A stretch of 39,807 nt of DNA from Pseudomonadota bacterium (GTDB lineage Bacteria; Pseudomonadota; Alphaproteobacteria; Micropepsales; Micropepsaceae). Each line of letters starts with the position of its first letter. Position 1 is the first letter of the stretch. Both the position numbers and the translations under genes were made by a program. The stretch spans positions 1 to 39,807 of the forward strand of contig JAJZDZ010000026.1 of NCBI GenBank assembly GCA_021851325.1. The letters run 5' to 3'. The notes beneath the pieces were generated by a model. It searched no databases, was not told the DNA's origin, and worked only from the letters and a program-made list of their open reading frames with translations. Below, one piece after another: positions 8,174-17,261 of the stretch.

Positions 8174-9312
8174 GCGGCCCGTTCGGCATCTATGTGCACT
8201 GGCCTTTCTGTGCCGCCAAGTGTCCTTATTGCGATTTCAATTCCCATGTGCGCAGCGAAATCGATGCGCAAGGCTGGGCCACTGCGACCGCACGTGAACT
8301 TGCCCATTACGCCGCGCTGCAGGGCGCCATGCGTCCACATGTGACGAGCATATTCTTCGGTGGTGGCACACCATCCTTGATGCCTGGTGCTGCACTCGGG
8401 ACGGTCTTGGAGGCGATCGCGCAGCTCTGGCCAGTTGCCCCCGATGTTGAAATCACCCTCGAAGCCAACCCCGCAAGCGCGGACGCGGCCCGCTTTCAGG
8501 ACTACCGCGCTGCCGGCGTCAATCGCCTGTCTCTGGGCCTGCAGGCGCTTGATGACACGGCCTTGCGCTTTCTCGGCCGGCTTCACGATGTCTCTGAGGC
8601 GCTGGCCGCTCTCAAGCTGGCGCAGCGCCTGTTCAGCCGCGTCTCGATCGATCTTATCTACGCCCGTGCCGGCCAGTCCAGACAAGCCTGGCAGGACGAG
8701 CTGCGCCGGGCCCTCGCTTTGGGCACGGAACATCTCTCGCTCTACCAGTTGACAATCGAGGAGGCGACGCCCTTCGCCCGCCGTGCGGCCAGGGGAGAGG
8801 CTTTGGTGCCACCCGATGAGCAGGCCGTCGCGCTTTATGCGTGTACCCAGGAGCTGACCGCGGCAGCCGGCCGGCCGGCCTATGAGATTTCCAATCATGC
8901 CGTGCCCGGGGCCGAGTGCCGGCACAATCTGGTTTACTGGCGGTATGGCGCCTATGTCGGGGTTGGACCTGGGGCCCATGGTCGCCTCGATCTAGCTGAC
9001 GGACGCGTGGCCACCCACAACGAGAAGCTTCCGGAGCGCTGGCTCGACCAGGTTAAGCAGCGCGGTCACGGCGGTGTGGCGACCACGGCACTGTCCGCGC
9101 AGGAGGCGGCAGAGGAACTTTTGCTGATGGGCTTGCGCCTCAGCGAAGGTGTGGACCTTGACGCCCTTGCGACCCGCTTCCACTGGCGCGCCGATCCCGC
9201 ACGCCTTGCCGCTCTTGCCGAGGCTGGCTGGGTACGGGTGCTGAACGGCCGGCTCAGCGTAACGCCGCCTGGCCGGCTCGTGCTCAATCGGCTGATCAGC
9301 GAGCTGCTTTAG
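8170..9312 (+). CDS. hemW: Radical SAM family heme chaperone HemW
   Basis: This 380-residue protein resembles coproporphyrinogen III dehydrogenase HemN, but has the short HemW form that binds heme for delivery to respiratory targets. The radical SAM cluster motif is at Cys14, Cys18 and Cys21 (CAAKCPYC), preceded by [14 protein letters not shown] (64-69) and ITLEANP follow, then the YEISNHA segment characteristic of HemW and a C-terminal winged-helix-like HemN_C region. Last gene of rph-rdgB-hemW; its stop overlaps by 4 bp the convergent LppC gene. Older annotations would call it HemN; the motif set favours HemW. Confidence 0.94.
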   Translation: MSGPFGIYVHWPFCAAKCPYCDFNSHVRSEIDAQGWATATARELAHYAALQGAMRPHVTSIFFGGGTPSLMPGAALGTVLEAIAQLWPVAPDVEITLEANPASADAARFQDYRAAGVNRLSLGLQALDDTALRFLGRLHDVSEALAALKLAQRLFSRVSIDLIYARAGQSRQAWQDELRRALALGTEHLSLYQLTIEEATPFARRAARGEALVPPDEQAVALYACTQELTAAAGRPAYEISNHAVPGAECRHNLVYWRYGAYVGVGPGAHGRLDLADGRVATHNEKLPERWLDQVKQRGHGGVATTALSAQEAAEELLLMGLRLSEGVDLDALATRFHWRADPARLAALAEAGWVRVLNGRLSVTPPGRLVLNRLISELL

Positions 9313-10571
9313 GAGCCCTGCCTCTGGAAGGTGGTTGGTGCGGGCGCCACCACGGTAAAGCCGGTTGCGCTAACCCCGAGTATGGCAAGCCCGCGCTGGC
9401 AGTCACCATTGGGTTCAAAACGGAAGATGCCGCTGACGCCGGCAAAACCGTTGGGATTGGTCAGGGCGCTGGCACTGAAACGCGCGCCCGGTGAGCCTTG
9501 CGACAGCAGGCCGACGAGAGCGACAGCGTCATAGGCAAGGCTCGACAGGGTGGGAGGCCTGCTCCCGAAGGCCGCTTCGTAATGCTGCACGAAGGCGCTG
9601 TTGGCATCGGGCTGCGGCGCTGCGAACCAGCCGCCATCCAGTGCTTGCTCGCTGAGTATCGAGGTATCATCCCATATCCCGGTGCCCAAAAGCTGGGTTC
9701 GTCCGCCGGCAAGTCCGTCAATGGAAAGAGCCTGGGCTGTGCCGCGTAGCCCGGCACCACCTTGGGCCACGAGCAGCGCGTCGGGATGGGCGCTGGCAAG
9801 AGAAGCCGCCTGTGGTGCCACGTCTCCGTTCTGCGGATCGAAGCGTTCGATGTCGACGACCTGTCCTGAGACCTGCGGGACGTCCCTTTCGAAGGCGGCG
9901 GCGATGTGATCGCCATAGGCATTGCGCGGCAGCAGGGCGGCAAACGCCCTGTGACCCTGACTTGCGGCATAGTCAACGATCCGCCGGACGTCGTTTTCCG
10001 GCTGGAAGCTGAGGAGGTAGACACCGGGCTGGGCGACGCTGCGATCGCTCGAAAAGCCAATGACGGGAATGCCGCTACGCTGTGCCACCGGTGCCACGGC
10101 ACGCACCGAGGCCGCAAACAACGGTCCGATGATGACGCGGACACCCTTGCGGATCAGGCTCTGCGCAGCACTGGCAGCCTGTGCGCCACCATCACCTTCA
10201 TCACCGGTGATAAGGACGATATTGGTCTTGCCCGAATCGTAGAGCGCCATCTGCGCCGCATTCATCATGCTTGCGGCCAGCTTGCGGGTCTCTGCCGCGC
10301 TGTTGGAAAACGGCAGAATGATTCCTACCCGCACCGGGGCGCCATTGGCAGCCATGCCCGGCAGCCTCAGATAGGAGTCCTGTTCGGCCTGGCTCTGTGC
10401 CGCGGCCGGTGGCGGCGTCATCGTGGCTTGGGGAAGCGCCGTGTGTTGCTGTACGGTGCTGCAAGCCGGCAAGGCTGCGATCGCGCTGAGCGCGACAAGC
10501 ATAAAAGCGCGGCGCAGCAGACGCGACAGCGTGGCGGAGCGGAATGAAGCGACGGAGAGGGTCTTTGGCAA
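9309..10571 (-). CDS. LppC/LpoA-like penicillin-binding protein activator lipoprotein
   Basis: A 420-residue lipoprotein with a periplasmic-binding-protein type I fold. The lipobox LPAC is at about 34-37 after a basic, then hydrophobic signal. After a Pro/Ala/Gln linker the PBP1 fold begins with VRVGIILPFSNS and continues with LIRKGVRVIIGPLFAASV and SGIPVIGFSSD. In proteobacteria this family (YraM/LppC) includes LpoA, which activates PBP1A; alphaproteobacterial members lack LpoA's N-terminal TPR half, as here, so an equivalent function is inferred only. Start is a TTG at 10571; the first in-frame ATG (10502) would leave no basic n-region. Divergent from rsmI, the usual arrangement. Confidence 0.85.
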   Translation of the reverse strand: MPKTLSVASFRSATLSRLLRRAFMLVALSAIAALPACSTVQQHTALPQATMTPPPAAAQSQAEQDSYLRLPGMAANGAPVRVGIILPFSNSAAETRKLAASMMNAAQMALYDSGKTNIVLITGDEGDGGAQAASAAQSLIRKGVRVIIGPLFAASVRAVAPVAQRSGIPVIGFSSDRSVAQPGVYLLSFQPENDVRRIVDYAASQGHRAFAALLPRNAYGDHIAAAFERDVPQVSGQVVDIERFDPQNGDVAPQAASLASAHPDALLVAQGGAGLRGTAQALSIDGLAGGRTQLLGTGIWDDTSILSEQALDGGWFAAPQPDANSAFVQHYEAAFGSRPPTLSSLAYDAVALVGLLSQGSPGARFSASALTNPNGFAGVSGIFRFEPNGDCQRGLAILGVSATGFTVVAPAPTTFQRQGS

Positions 10572-10648
10572 GGCAAGTATCCGGTCGGGCTGACAGCGGC
10601 CAAGATATGCCGGCCGCAGGCGATTGGCAAAGTGCAGGGCGGCGGACC

Positions 10649-11500
10649 ATGAGCGAGCTGCCCGCCGGCCTTTACGTGACGGCGACGCCGATTGGTCACG
10701 CCCGCGACATCAGCCTGCGTGCCCTTGATGTGCTGCGCGCCTGTGACGCCATTCTTGCTGAAGATACCCGCGTCACCGCCCGGCTGCTTGCCATCTATGG
10801 TATCGAAAAGCCGCTTTGGCCCTATAATGATCACAACGGCGCCCGCGAGCGGCCAAAGGTGCTGGCCCGGCTTAGGGACGGCGCCCGCTTGGCGCTGGTC
10901 AGTGATGCCGGAACGCCCCTCGTGTCAGATCCTGGCTTCAAGCTGGTGCGCGACGCGCTTGCCGCAGAGGTGACGGTTGAGGCCATACCTGGAGCATCGG
11001 CGCTGCTGGCCGCCCTGACGCTGTCGGGCCTGCCATCAGACCGGTTTCTGTTCGCCGGCTTTTTGGCGCCCAGATCAGCGGAACGGCGTAGCCAGCTCGA
11101 TGCCCTGCGGCCAGTTGCGGCCACGCTGATCTTCTTCGAAGCGCCACAGCGCCTTGCCGACTGTCTCGGCGATATGGCCGCTATCCTTGGCGCGCGTCCG
11201 GCCATGGTTGGCCGCGAGCTGACCAAACTGCATCAGGAATTGCGGCGTGGAACCCTCTGTGAGCTGGCCGCGGCCTATCAGGGCGTGGTCCCCAAAGGAG
11301 AGGTTACGCTCGTCGTAGGTGCCCCACTTGTCGAGGGCCCCGACTGGAGCCGTGCCGATGCTCTGCTCAGCAAAGCCCTTGCCTTCATGCCGGTGCGCGC
11401 AGCGGTGGATCTGATCGCCGAGGCCCTGTCGTTGCCGCGCCAGCCGACCTATGCCCGTGCGCTTGCACTCAAGTCGGACGCGGCGGAGGGCGCGCGCTGA
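10649..11500 (+). CDS. rsmI: 16S rRNA (cytidine(1402)-2'-O)-methyltransferase
   Basis: RsmI methylates the ribose of C1402 in 16S rRNA with SAM. With start ATG 10649 the product is 283 residues and begins MSELPAGLYVTATPIG, the family N-terminus; the reading frame is open further upstream, but that part overlaps the divergent LppC promoter. Tetrapyrrole-methylase fold blocks are evident: AEDTRVTARLL, LALVSDAGTPLVSDPG, AIPGASALLAALTLSGL, FFEAPQRL and GRELTKLHQE. The neighbour usually found after rsmI, yraN, is missing; a SirB1-type gene follows instead. Confidence 0.95.
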   Translation: MSELPAGLYVTATPIGHARDISLRALDVLRACDAILAEDTRVTARLLAIYGIEKPLWPYNDHNGARERPKVLARLRDGARLALVSDAGTPLVSDPGFKLVRDALAAEVTVEAIPGASALLAALTLSGLPSDRFLFAGFLAPRSAERRSQLDALRPVAATLIFFEAPQRLADCLGDMAAILGARPAMVGRELTKLHQELRRGTLCELAAAYQGVVPKGEVTLVVGAPLVEGPDWSRADALLSKALAFMPVRAAVDLIAEALSLPRQPTYARALALKSDAAEGAR

Positions 11501-11576
11501 GAGTGGAGTCCTAAGGATGTTCAGCCACCCATGAGAACGGTGGCGCCGGCCTGCGGGCTCAGGCAATCTTGTCACC

Positions 11577-12401
11577 ATGCACAGCAAGCCACAGGATCCA
11601 CTTGCCTATCTGCGTCGCCTGGGTGAGCAGGCTGCGGCGCGGTGTGACATTGCCATGGCCGCACTGATGCTGGCGGTGCTCGATCATCCCGAGCGCGCGC
11701 TTGCACCCTATGTTGATCATCTCGCCGATATCGCCGCGGCGGCGCGCCATGAGCTGACGCTTCTGCGCCAGGTCGAGGATGCGGCCCAGGTTCTGGCCCG
11801 GCTGCTCAACGGGGCCTTTGGCTATGAAGGGGAACGCACCTTCTATGACGCGCCCCACAATGCAGATCTGATGAGCGTGATCGAACGCCGCCGCGGCATG
11901 CCTGTCAGTCTTGGCATCCTTTATCTGCATGCAGCGCGGGCGGGCGGACTTGGAGCCGAAGGCCTCGCTGCGCCGGGACATTTCCTGCTGCGCATCACCC
12001 TCAAAGGGCGCTCGCTTGGCCTTGATCCCTTCAACGGTGGCAACGTGATCGAACGGCTGAGCGGACCGCCGGGGCTTGCCGGCCGGCTGCTGGCGGATAC
12101 TCCGGCCGGCCAACCAGTTGACGATGTCGAGGTGCTGTTGCGGCTGCTGAACAATCTCAAGCTGGTCGCGCTGAAGACGGGTGATCGCACCCGGGCTCTT
12201 GTGGTGAGCGAGCGCATGGGCCTCATCGCGCCAAGGCGTCCAGAATTGTGGTTTGATATCGCCCGTCTGCAGGAAGCCAGGGGCTCGCTTGGTGCCGCCA
12301 AAAAAGCGTATGAGACTGTCCTGCGCCACGCCCAGCCTGGCGCCGTGCTGCACAATGAGGCGGCGCTGGCGCTGGCCGTGCTCAAGCGGCGCCTGAATTG
12401 A
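11577..12401 (+). CDS. SirB1-type transglutaminase-like/TPR protein
   Basis: A 274-residue protein of the SirB1 family. The N-terminal half has the conserved block [19 protein letters not shown], then [20 protein letters not shown] and APGHFLLR, which define the transglutaminase-like core; the canonical catalytic Cys of true transglutaminases is not evident. The C-terminal ~90 residues (from about 180) are helical and TPR-like ([26 protein letters not shown]). Enterobacterial members sit beside prfA/prmC, and function is unproven. Here it lies 76 bp after rsmI and just before gshB, on the same strand. Confidence 0.82.
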   Translation: MHSKPQDPLAYLRRLGEQAAARCDIAMAALMLAVLDHPERALAPYVDHLADIAAAARHELTLLRQVEDAAQVLARLLNGAFGYEGERTFYDAPHNADLMSVIERRRGMPVSLGILYLHAARAGGLGAEGLAAPGHFLLRITLKGRSLGLDPFNGGNVIERLSGPPGLAGRLLADTPAGQPVDDVEVLLRLLNNLKLVALKTGDRTRALVVSERMGLIAPRRPELWFDIARLQEARGSLGAAKKAYETVLRHAQPGAVLHNEAALALAVLKRRLN

Positions 12402-12417
12402 GACAGTGGAGTTGATG

Positions 12418-13371
12418 ATGTCGCTGCGTGTTGCCATCCAGATGGATCCCATCGAGGCGATCGATATCTCTGGTGATTCGACCTTTGCCCTGGCTCTTGA
12501 AGCCCAGAAGCGTGGTGCGGAGCTGCTGTATTATGGCCCGCGCGATCTGTCGTTCTGCGATGGCGCGGTTCTCGCCCAGGTTCGCCCGCTCGAAGTTCAG
12601 GCGGTGCGCGGTGACCACTTCCGGCTGGGCCCGCCACAGCTCGAGGATCTGTCAAAGACCGATGTCGTGCTGATGCGCCAGGATCCGCCCTTCGACATGG
12701 CTTACATCACCGCGACGCATATTCTGGAACGGCTGATGCCGCAGACCCTGGTGGTCAACGATCCGTTTCACGTCCGCAACGCGCCTGAGAAACTGTTTGT
12801 GACGCTGTTCAAGGAGTTCATGCCGCCAACTTTGATCAGCTCTGATCGTGCGCAGATTGCCCGCTTTCGGGCAGAACATCGCGACATCATCCTGAAGCCG
12901 CTTTACGGCAATGGTGGCGCCGGCGTGTTTCATGTCACCGAGGGTGACGAGAACATCGGTGCCCTGCTGGAGATGTTCACGACCTTATATCGTGAACCGG
13001 TGATCGTGCAGCGTTATGTGCCGCAGGTCCGTGACGGCGACAAGCGCATCATTCTCGTCGATGGCGAAGTCGGAGGTGCCATCAACCGCGTTCCGGCCGA
13101 AGGAGAGGCACGCTCGAACATGCATGTGGGAGGGCGGGCCGAAGCCACCAGCCTGACCGCGCGCGAACGCGAAATCTGCGCTGCACTCGCGCCTGAGCTC
13201 AAGCGCCGCGGGCTTATTTTCACCGGGATCGATGTCATTGGCCCCTATCTCACCGAGATCAATGTCACCTCGCCCACCGGCATCCAGGAAATTCGCCGTT
13301 TTGGCGGCGCAGACTGTGCGGCGATGATCTGGGATGCGATAAGCCTGCGCCTGCGCGCCGTCGGGCGCTGA
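12418..13371 (+). CDS. gshB: Glutathione synthetase
   Basis: ATP-grasp ligase joining gamma-glutamylcysteine and glycine. The 317-residue protein starts [21 protein letters not shown], the prokaryotic GshB N-terminal domain. [19 protein letters not shown] follows, then the ATP-grasp region with [36 protein letters not shown] and the metal site [13 protein letters not shown] near the C-terminus. Start ATG 12418 was chosen because GGAG at 12408-12411 lies six bases upstream; GTG 12406 and ATG 12415 are in frame but worse placed. Complete and normal length. Confidence 0.97.
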   Translation: MSLRVAIQMDPIEAIDISGDSTFALALEAQKRGAELLYYGPRDLSFCDGAVLAQVRPLEVQAVRGDHFRLGPPQLEDLSKTDVVLMRQDPPFDMAYITATHILERLMPQTLVVNDPFHVRNAPEKLFVTLFKEFMPPTLISSDRAQIARFRAEHRDIILKPLYGNGGAGVFHVTEGDENIGALLEMFTTLYREPVIVQRYVPQVRDGDKRIILVDGEVGGAINRVPAEGEARSNMHVGGRAEATSLTAREREICAALAPELKRRGLIFTGIDVIGPYLTEINVTSPTGIQEIRRFGGADCAAMIWDAISLRLRAVGR

Positions 13372-13411
13372 CGGCCGCTTCTGGGCCCGAACGCGGTGCA
13401 GGTCCGAACCC

Positions 13412-14254
13412 CTATTCCGTCTTGGCGAAGCGACTGCGGTAGCGCGGATCCATGCAGGCGATAGGGAAGTAGATGAGCACGTCGGTGGTGCCGAACTGGC
13501 GGTCGATCACCGCGCCGTCGCCAATCATGCAGCCGGCGCGAACATAGCCTTTGATCAGGGGCGGCAGCGTCCGCCGCGCCTCGCGCACGTCAATGGCGTC
13601 CTGGGGCATCCGGTTCATATCGACATAAAGGTCGGGCTGGGCGCGCACGCGCAGACCGTCGGGCATGGCATGGAAATGATGGAGATAGGAGAGGGGCAAG
13701 GCCAGCTGCGCCGGATCGGTACCTGGCAAAGAGGCGCAGCCAAACATCAGGTCACAGGAAAAGCGCGCGACATAGGCCATGACCCCGCGCCACAGCAGCT
13801 GCATCGTGCCCGGCCGCGCCCGATAGCTCTTCAGGATGCAGGAGCGTCCAAGCTCAAGGGCACGGGTGCCATCCCGCAACCCGGCGAGCATGGGCGCGAT
13901 GTCATACTCTCCAGCGGTATAGAAGCCACCGGCGCGCGCGGCCTGTTCGCCCCGCATCAGCCGGTAGGTGCCGACCACGCAAGGCTGGCCGTCCGCGTCC
14001 AGAACCGACCGGTCGACGACCAGCAGATGGTCGCAGAAACCGTCAAAACGATCGAAATCACGCCGCGTGGCCTGCATCTTGGGACAGGGCCGCGCGTTCA
14101 TTTCTTCATAGAAGACGCGGTAGCGCAGCGTCTGGGCAGCCTCGACTTCGCTTTCGGTTTCAGCCAGACGCACCTCGAGCGCACCCGAAACAGCCAATAC
14201 CGGCCATTGAATCAGGCCGTCTTCCCGTGTGATCGGCTCATAAAGACTGACCAA
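13412..14254 (-). CDS. olsB: OlsB-like ornithine N-acyltransferase (GNAT)
   Basis: A 280-residue acyltransferase resembling OlsB, which transfers a 3-hydroxyacyl group from ACP to the alpha-amino group of ornithine to give lyso-ornithine lipid. Family blocks are visible: EAAQTLRYRVFYEEMNA near 38-54, DFDRFDGFCDHLLV, ALELGRSCILKSYRARPG, LLWRGVMAYVARF and FGCASLPGTDP. Translation begins at TTG 14254, supported by AGGA eight bases upstream and the lack of any ATG before the conserved region. No olsA partner is adjacent, so the second acylation must be encoded elsewhere. A related amino-acid N-acyltransferase function cannot be excluded. Confidence 0.82.
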   Translation of the reverse strand: MVSLYEPITREDGLIQWPVLAVSGALEVRLAETESEVEAAQTLRYRVFYEEMNARPCPKMQATRRDFDRFDGFCDHLLVVDRSVLDADGQPCVVGTYRLMRGEQAARAGGFYTAGEYDIAPMLAGLRDGTRALELGRSCILKSYRARPGTMQLLWRGVMAYVARFSCDLMFGCASLPGTDPAQLALPLSYLHHFHAMPDGLRVRAQPDLYVDMNRMPQDAIDVREARRTLPPLIKGYVRAGCMIGDGAVIDRQFGTTDVLIYFPIACMDPRYRSRFAKTE

Positions 14255-14450
14255 GCTCTGTTTCCTAACGCGCTGATCCGGTTATCGGGTGGGCGCCCCG
14301 CCTGCACCCGCGGGAGGACCCAAAGGCCCAGGTCGCGAAGAACGGCCGGATCTTAGCCGGTCCGCTGCCCTGCTGCAAATAAGACGCCTCCCCTAAGGCA
14401 CGGGGGCTATTGCCAGATATGGGGTAGAAGCAATTTTTTTCCACAAAATG

Positions 14451-15806
14451 TCAGGCGGACGCGTCGAGGTCCGGTGAGGGATGCGGGTGGCGATCCAGCA
14501 CCCAGAACAGGAGCAAGGCAGGAATACCGATGGCGCCTGAGCCCAAGAAAAACAGGGCGTAGGCAGCCATCAGTCCATGTCCCTGTTTGAGGGCATCAAC
14601 CGTGGCTCCCGAAAAGCCTTTCAGGATCTTGCCCGCCCAGGCGTAGGTCGAGGTCAGGAGGGCATATTGGGTTGCTGTATAGCCGAGACTGGTGAGGCTC
14701 GACATGTAGGTGACAAGTGCGATGCCTGCGACAGCGATGCCAAAATTGTCAGCCATCATCACCGCAGCAAAGATCGCCGGGCTGTGCCAGTAAGGCAGCA
14801 CGGCATAGGCGGCAGTACCAGCAATCTGGGCAGCGCCGCCGATCAGCAGCGTCCGCATATAGCCGAGCCGCAGCGACAGGTAGCCACCCGCAGCGACACC
14901 AAAGAGCACTGCCACCAGACCGAAGCTGCCGCGAACGATACCCACCATGTCTTTGCTGAGACCGATGTCGTGATAGAGGGGATTGGCCATCGGTCCCATG
15001 ACGAAGTTGGGCAGCTGAAAGAGGCTGATTGCCGCCAACATCAGGAGCGCCTTGGGACCATGGGCCCGGAAGAAGGCGATGAACGGTCCAGCAATGGCGT
15101 CGTAAAGTCCGCGCAAGGTGGACAATGGTGCTTCGCTGGCCTTGCCCTGCATCACCTGATCGGCTCGTGCGGGTTCGATCGCCCACAGGCAGGCGCCGAT
15201 GCCGCACCCCATCAAGACGCCATAGAACAGATAGGCACCGTTCCAGCCAATCTGGCTGGCGATGATCAGGATCACCGCTTCGCTCATCAGCAGCGCCGCG
15301 CGGTAACCCAAGGTGTAGGCGGAGGTCAAAAGACCGAGCTCATCGGCATCGCTGGCCGATTCAATGCGCCAGGCATCAATCACGATATCCTGGGTGGCAG
15401 AGGCAAAGGCGACGACAAGGGCAAGAAGACCCAGCAGCAGCAAGCCGTGGGCGACGCCGGCCAGCGCCATGCCAGCAAGACCGAGGCCGATGAGGACCTG
15501 TGCCAGCATCATCCAGCTGCGCCGCCGCCCCAATCGTCCCAGAAAAGGCGGTGCCGTGCGGTCGATCACCGGGGCCCACAGGAATTTCATCGAATAGGCA
15601 ATGCCAACCCAGGACAGGAAGCCGATGGCGGAGAGGCTGATGCCGCGGTCCCGCAGCCAGTAGCCGAAGGTGTTACCGACCAGCATGAAGGGAAGCCCGG
15701 AGGAAAAGCCGAGCACCAGCATCGTTAGCGCCTTGCGCTCGAAATAATCCTTAAGGGCGTGGCGGCGGGCAGAACGGGACGCAAGCATGCAGTGCGCACT
15801 TACCAT
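14451..15806 (-). CDS. ampG: AmpG-like muropeptide transporter (MFS)
   Basis: A 451-residue, roughly 12-helix major facilitator. The N-terminus (YFERKALTMLVLGFSSGLPF, then GYWLRDRGISLSAIGFLSWVG) and the loop LWAPVIDRTAPPF match AmpG permeases, which import GlcNAc-anhydroMurNAc peptides for peptidoglycan recycling. ATQDIVIDAWRIE, another AmpG block, lies near residue 150. It would import products made by MltA, encoded at the left edge. Candidate starts are ATG 15806 and ATG 15788; neither has a clear ribosome-binding site. The open frame extends further upstream into low-complexity sequence that I do not consider coding. Confidence 0.88.
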   Translation of the reverse strand: MVSAHCMLASRSARRHALKDYFERKALTMLVLGFSSGLPFMLVGNTFGYWLRDRGISLSAIGFLSWVGIAYSMKFLWAPVIDRTAPPFLGRLGRRRSWMMLAQVLIGLGLAGMALAGVAHGLLLLGLLALVVAFASATQDIVIDAWRIESASDADELGLLTSAYTLGYRAALLMSEAVILIIASQIGWNGAYLFYGVLMGCGIGACLWAIEPARADQVMQGKASEAPLSTLRGLYDAIAGPFIAFFRAHGPKALLMLAAISLFQLPNFVMGPMANPLYHDIGLSKDMVGIVRGSFGLVAVLFGVAAGGYLSLRLGYMRTLLIGGAAQIAGTAAYAVLPYWHSPAIFAAVMMADNFGIAVAGIALVTYMSSLTSLGYTATQYALLTSTYAWAGKILKGFSGATVDALKQGHGLMAAYALFFLGSGAIGIPALLLFWVLDRHPHPSPDLDASA

Positions 15807-16478
15807 CTTTAGAGGGGCGTGACTGCGAAAGGCGGCGCCACAGGCGTCTGCGCCCGCAGGGCAACCTAATTTTCTGCCTGCGCGAAGGCAAGGCGCATGC
15901 CTGGGCCATCTTCGTGGCGCCACCTTGCCGTTTCCGCCGTCAACGAGAGTCTTTGGGGCCCTGCGCCCTTCCGTCGCGGGGCGGGCCTTTCGGGGGGTGA
16001 AGCTCCCGAGCCGAAGGCCCCCGACCTGGCTAGAACAGCAAAGGGCGCTTTTGCCGAGCATGGGGGGCTGCCATCTGTCGCAAAAGCTTCGTAAAACTGT
16101 GATGGTGGTGGCATGGCCCGGCCATCCTTATCCGGCCTCATGGCTCGGGGTGGGTGCCGTCAGAGGCTCCGGGCCGCACGGAGGCTGGTACGGCCGCAGG
16201 ACGCGAAGGGGGCGCCGGTTGAACAGGAACAGCAGCGCCGGGAACCGCGGGCCGGAGGTGAAGCGTGCCGGGCGCGCAGTTAGCCATTGCGCAGGGGCGG
16301 TGACGGCTTCAGAAAGAGGCCTCTGCGCTTGGGCTCAGGGGCAGGGTTTTCACGTGTTACCGCGGGCGAAGGCGCAGGAGGCGAGGCTCAGCTGCGGTAC
16401 CACGATCGAGGCTCGGGGATCGGCGCCAGGTGCGCCAGGCAGTGCTGCGCGCCGCGTCGGCGTCAAACGAGGTCTTAG
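15807..16478. other. 672-bp gene-poor region between ampG-like gene and pstB
   Basis: No ORF here has recognisable domains. Short frames (for example 16287-16478, whose TAG abuts the pstB ATG) are Arg/Gly-rich and look like GC-bias artefacts. The left part should hold the ampG-like promoter on the minus strand. Near 16075-16103 lies a tandem Pho-box-like array, listed separately. The ~375 bp from there to pstB may be an untranslated leader, a small RNA, or the eroded remains of genes; sequence alone does not decide. Confidence 0.6.
16075..16103 (+). promoter_or_regulatory. Tandem Pho-box-like array (PhoB binding site)
   Basis: Three 7-mers at 11-bp periodicity separated by AAAA: CTGTCGC (16075-16081), AAAA, GCTTCGT (16086-16092), AAAA, CTGTGAT (16097-16103). 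This matches the known Pho-box plan (CTGTCAT-like 7-mers with 4-bp A/T spacers); the outer units match well and the middle one is weak. The orientation points toward pstB, a classical Pho regulon member. Confidence 0.55.
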
Positions 16479-17258
16479 ATGAATGATATGCGACCGGTCG
16501 ACAGCGCAGTGCGCATCGACATCCGCAATCTTGAATTCTTTTACGGTGCCACCCAGGCCCTGAAAGGCATTACCCTGCCCTTGCACGACAGGAAGGTAAC
16601 GGCCTTCATCGGTCCGTCGGGCTGTGGCAAGTCCACCCTGTTGCGGGTGCTCAACCGCATCTACGAACTTTATCCCAATCAGCGCGCCACCGGTGAGGTG
16701 CTGCTCGACGGCCGCAACATTCTGCTGCCCGATGAAGACGTCAATCTGCTGCGCGCCCGTGTCGGCATGGTGTTTCAGAAGCCGACACCTTTCCCTATGA
16801 CGATCTATGACAACATCGCCTTCGGTATCAATCTGTACGAGCGCCTGCCGCGCAGCGAACTCTCCGATCGCATTGAACATGCTCTGCGCAAGGCGGCGCT
16901 CTGGGATGAAGTCAAGGACAAGCTCAATCAATCCGGCCTGTCACTGTCTGGCGGCCAGCAGCAGCGTCTGTGCATCGCCCGAACTGTCGCCACGAGACCG
17001 GAAGTAATCCTGCTGGACGAACCGGCCTCGGCACTTGATCCTATTTCCACAGCCAAGATCGAGGAGCTGATGGATGAGCTCTCCGCGGAGTACACGATCG
17101 CGATCGTGACCCATAACATGCAGCAGGCCAGCCGTGTCTCCGACTACACCGCTTTCATGTTTCTTGGCGAACTTATCGAGTTTGGTGAAACCGACCGGCT
17201 CTTCACCTCGCCCCAGAACAAGCGCACCGAAGAATACATCACCGGCCGTTTTGGCTGA
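16479..17258 (+). CDS. pstB: Phosphate ABC transporter ATP-binding protein PstB
   Basis: A 259-residue ABC ATPase with the specific PstB pattern. Walker [10 protein letters not shown] is at 45-53 and is followed by [13 protein letters not shown]. The Q-loop with [16 protein letters not shown] centres on Gln100, the signature LSGGQ is at 156-160, Walker B VILLDE at 176-181 and the H-loop His212. PstB powers high-affinity phosphate import through PstCA with binding protein PstS. Here pstB stands alone: pstS, pstC, pstA and phoU are all absent from the window. A GAGG six bases before the ATG supports the start. A Pho-box-like array lies ~375 bp upstream. Convergent with the symporter gene, 3 bp apart. 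Confidence 0.96.
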   Translation: MNDMRPVDSAVRIDIRNLEFFYGATQALKGITLPLHDRKVTAFIGPSGCGKSTLLRVLNRIYELYPNQRATGEVLLDGRNILLPDEDVNLLRARVGMVFQKPTPFPMTIYDNIAFGINLYERLPRSELSDRIEHALRKAALWDEVKDKLNQSGLSLSGGQQQRLCIARTVATRPEVILLDEPASALDPISTAKIEELMDELSAEYTIAIVTHNMQQASRVSDYTAFMFLGELIEFGETDRLFTSPQNKRTEEYITGRFG

Positions 17259-17261
17259 GCC

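Noticed and set aside
14390..14406. CCCC...GGGG hairpin downstream of the ampG-like gene as a terminator
   Set aside because: Short stem and no clear T-run on the transcribed strand.
14577..15728. Long open frame (383 codons) antisense to the ampG-like gene
   Set aside because: High-GC shadow of a clear membrane transporter; Gln/His/Gly-rich with no domain.
16287..16478. 63-codon ORF abutting pstB, possible PstA remnant
   Set aside because: Arg/Gly-rich with no hydrophobic helix; does not resemble a permease C-terminus.
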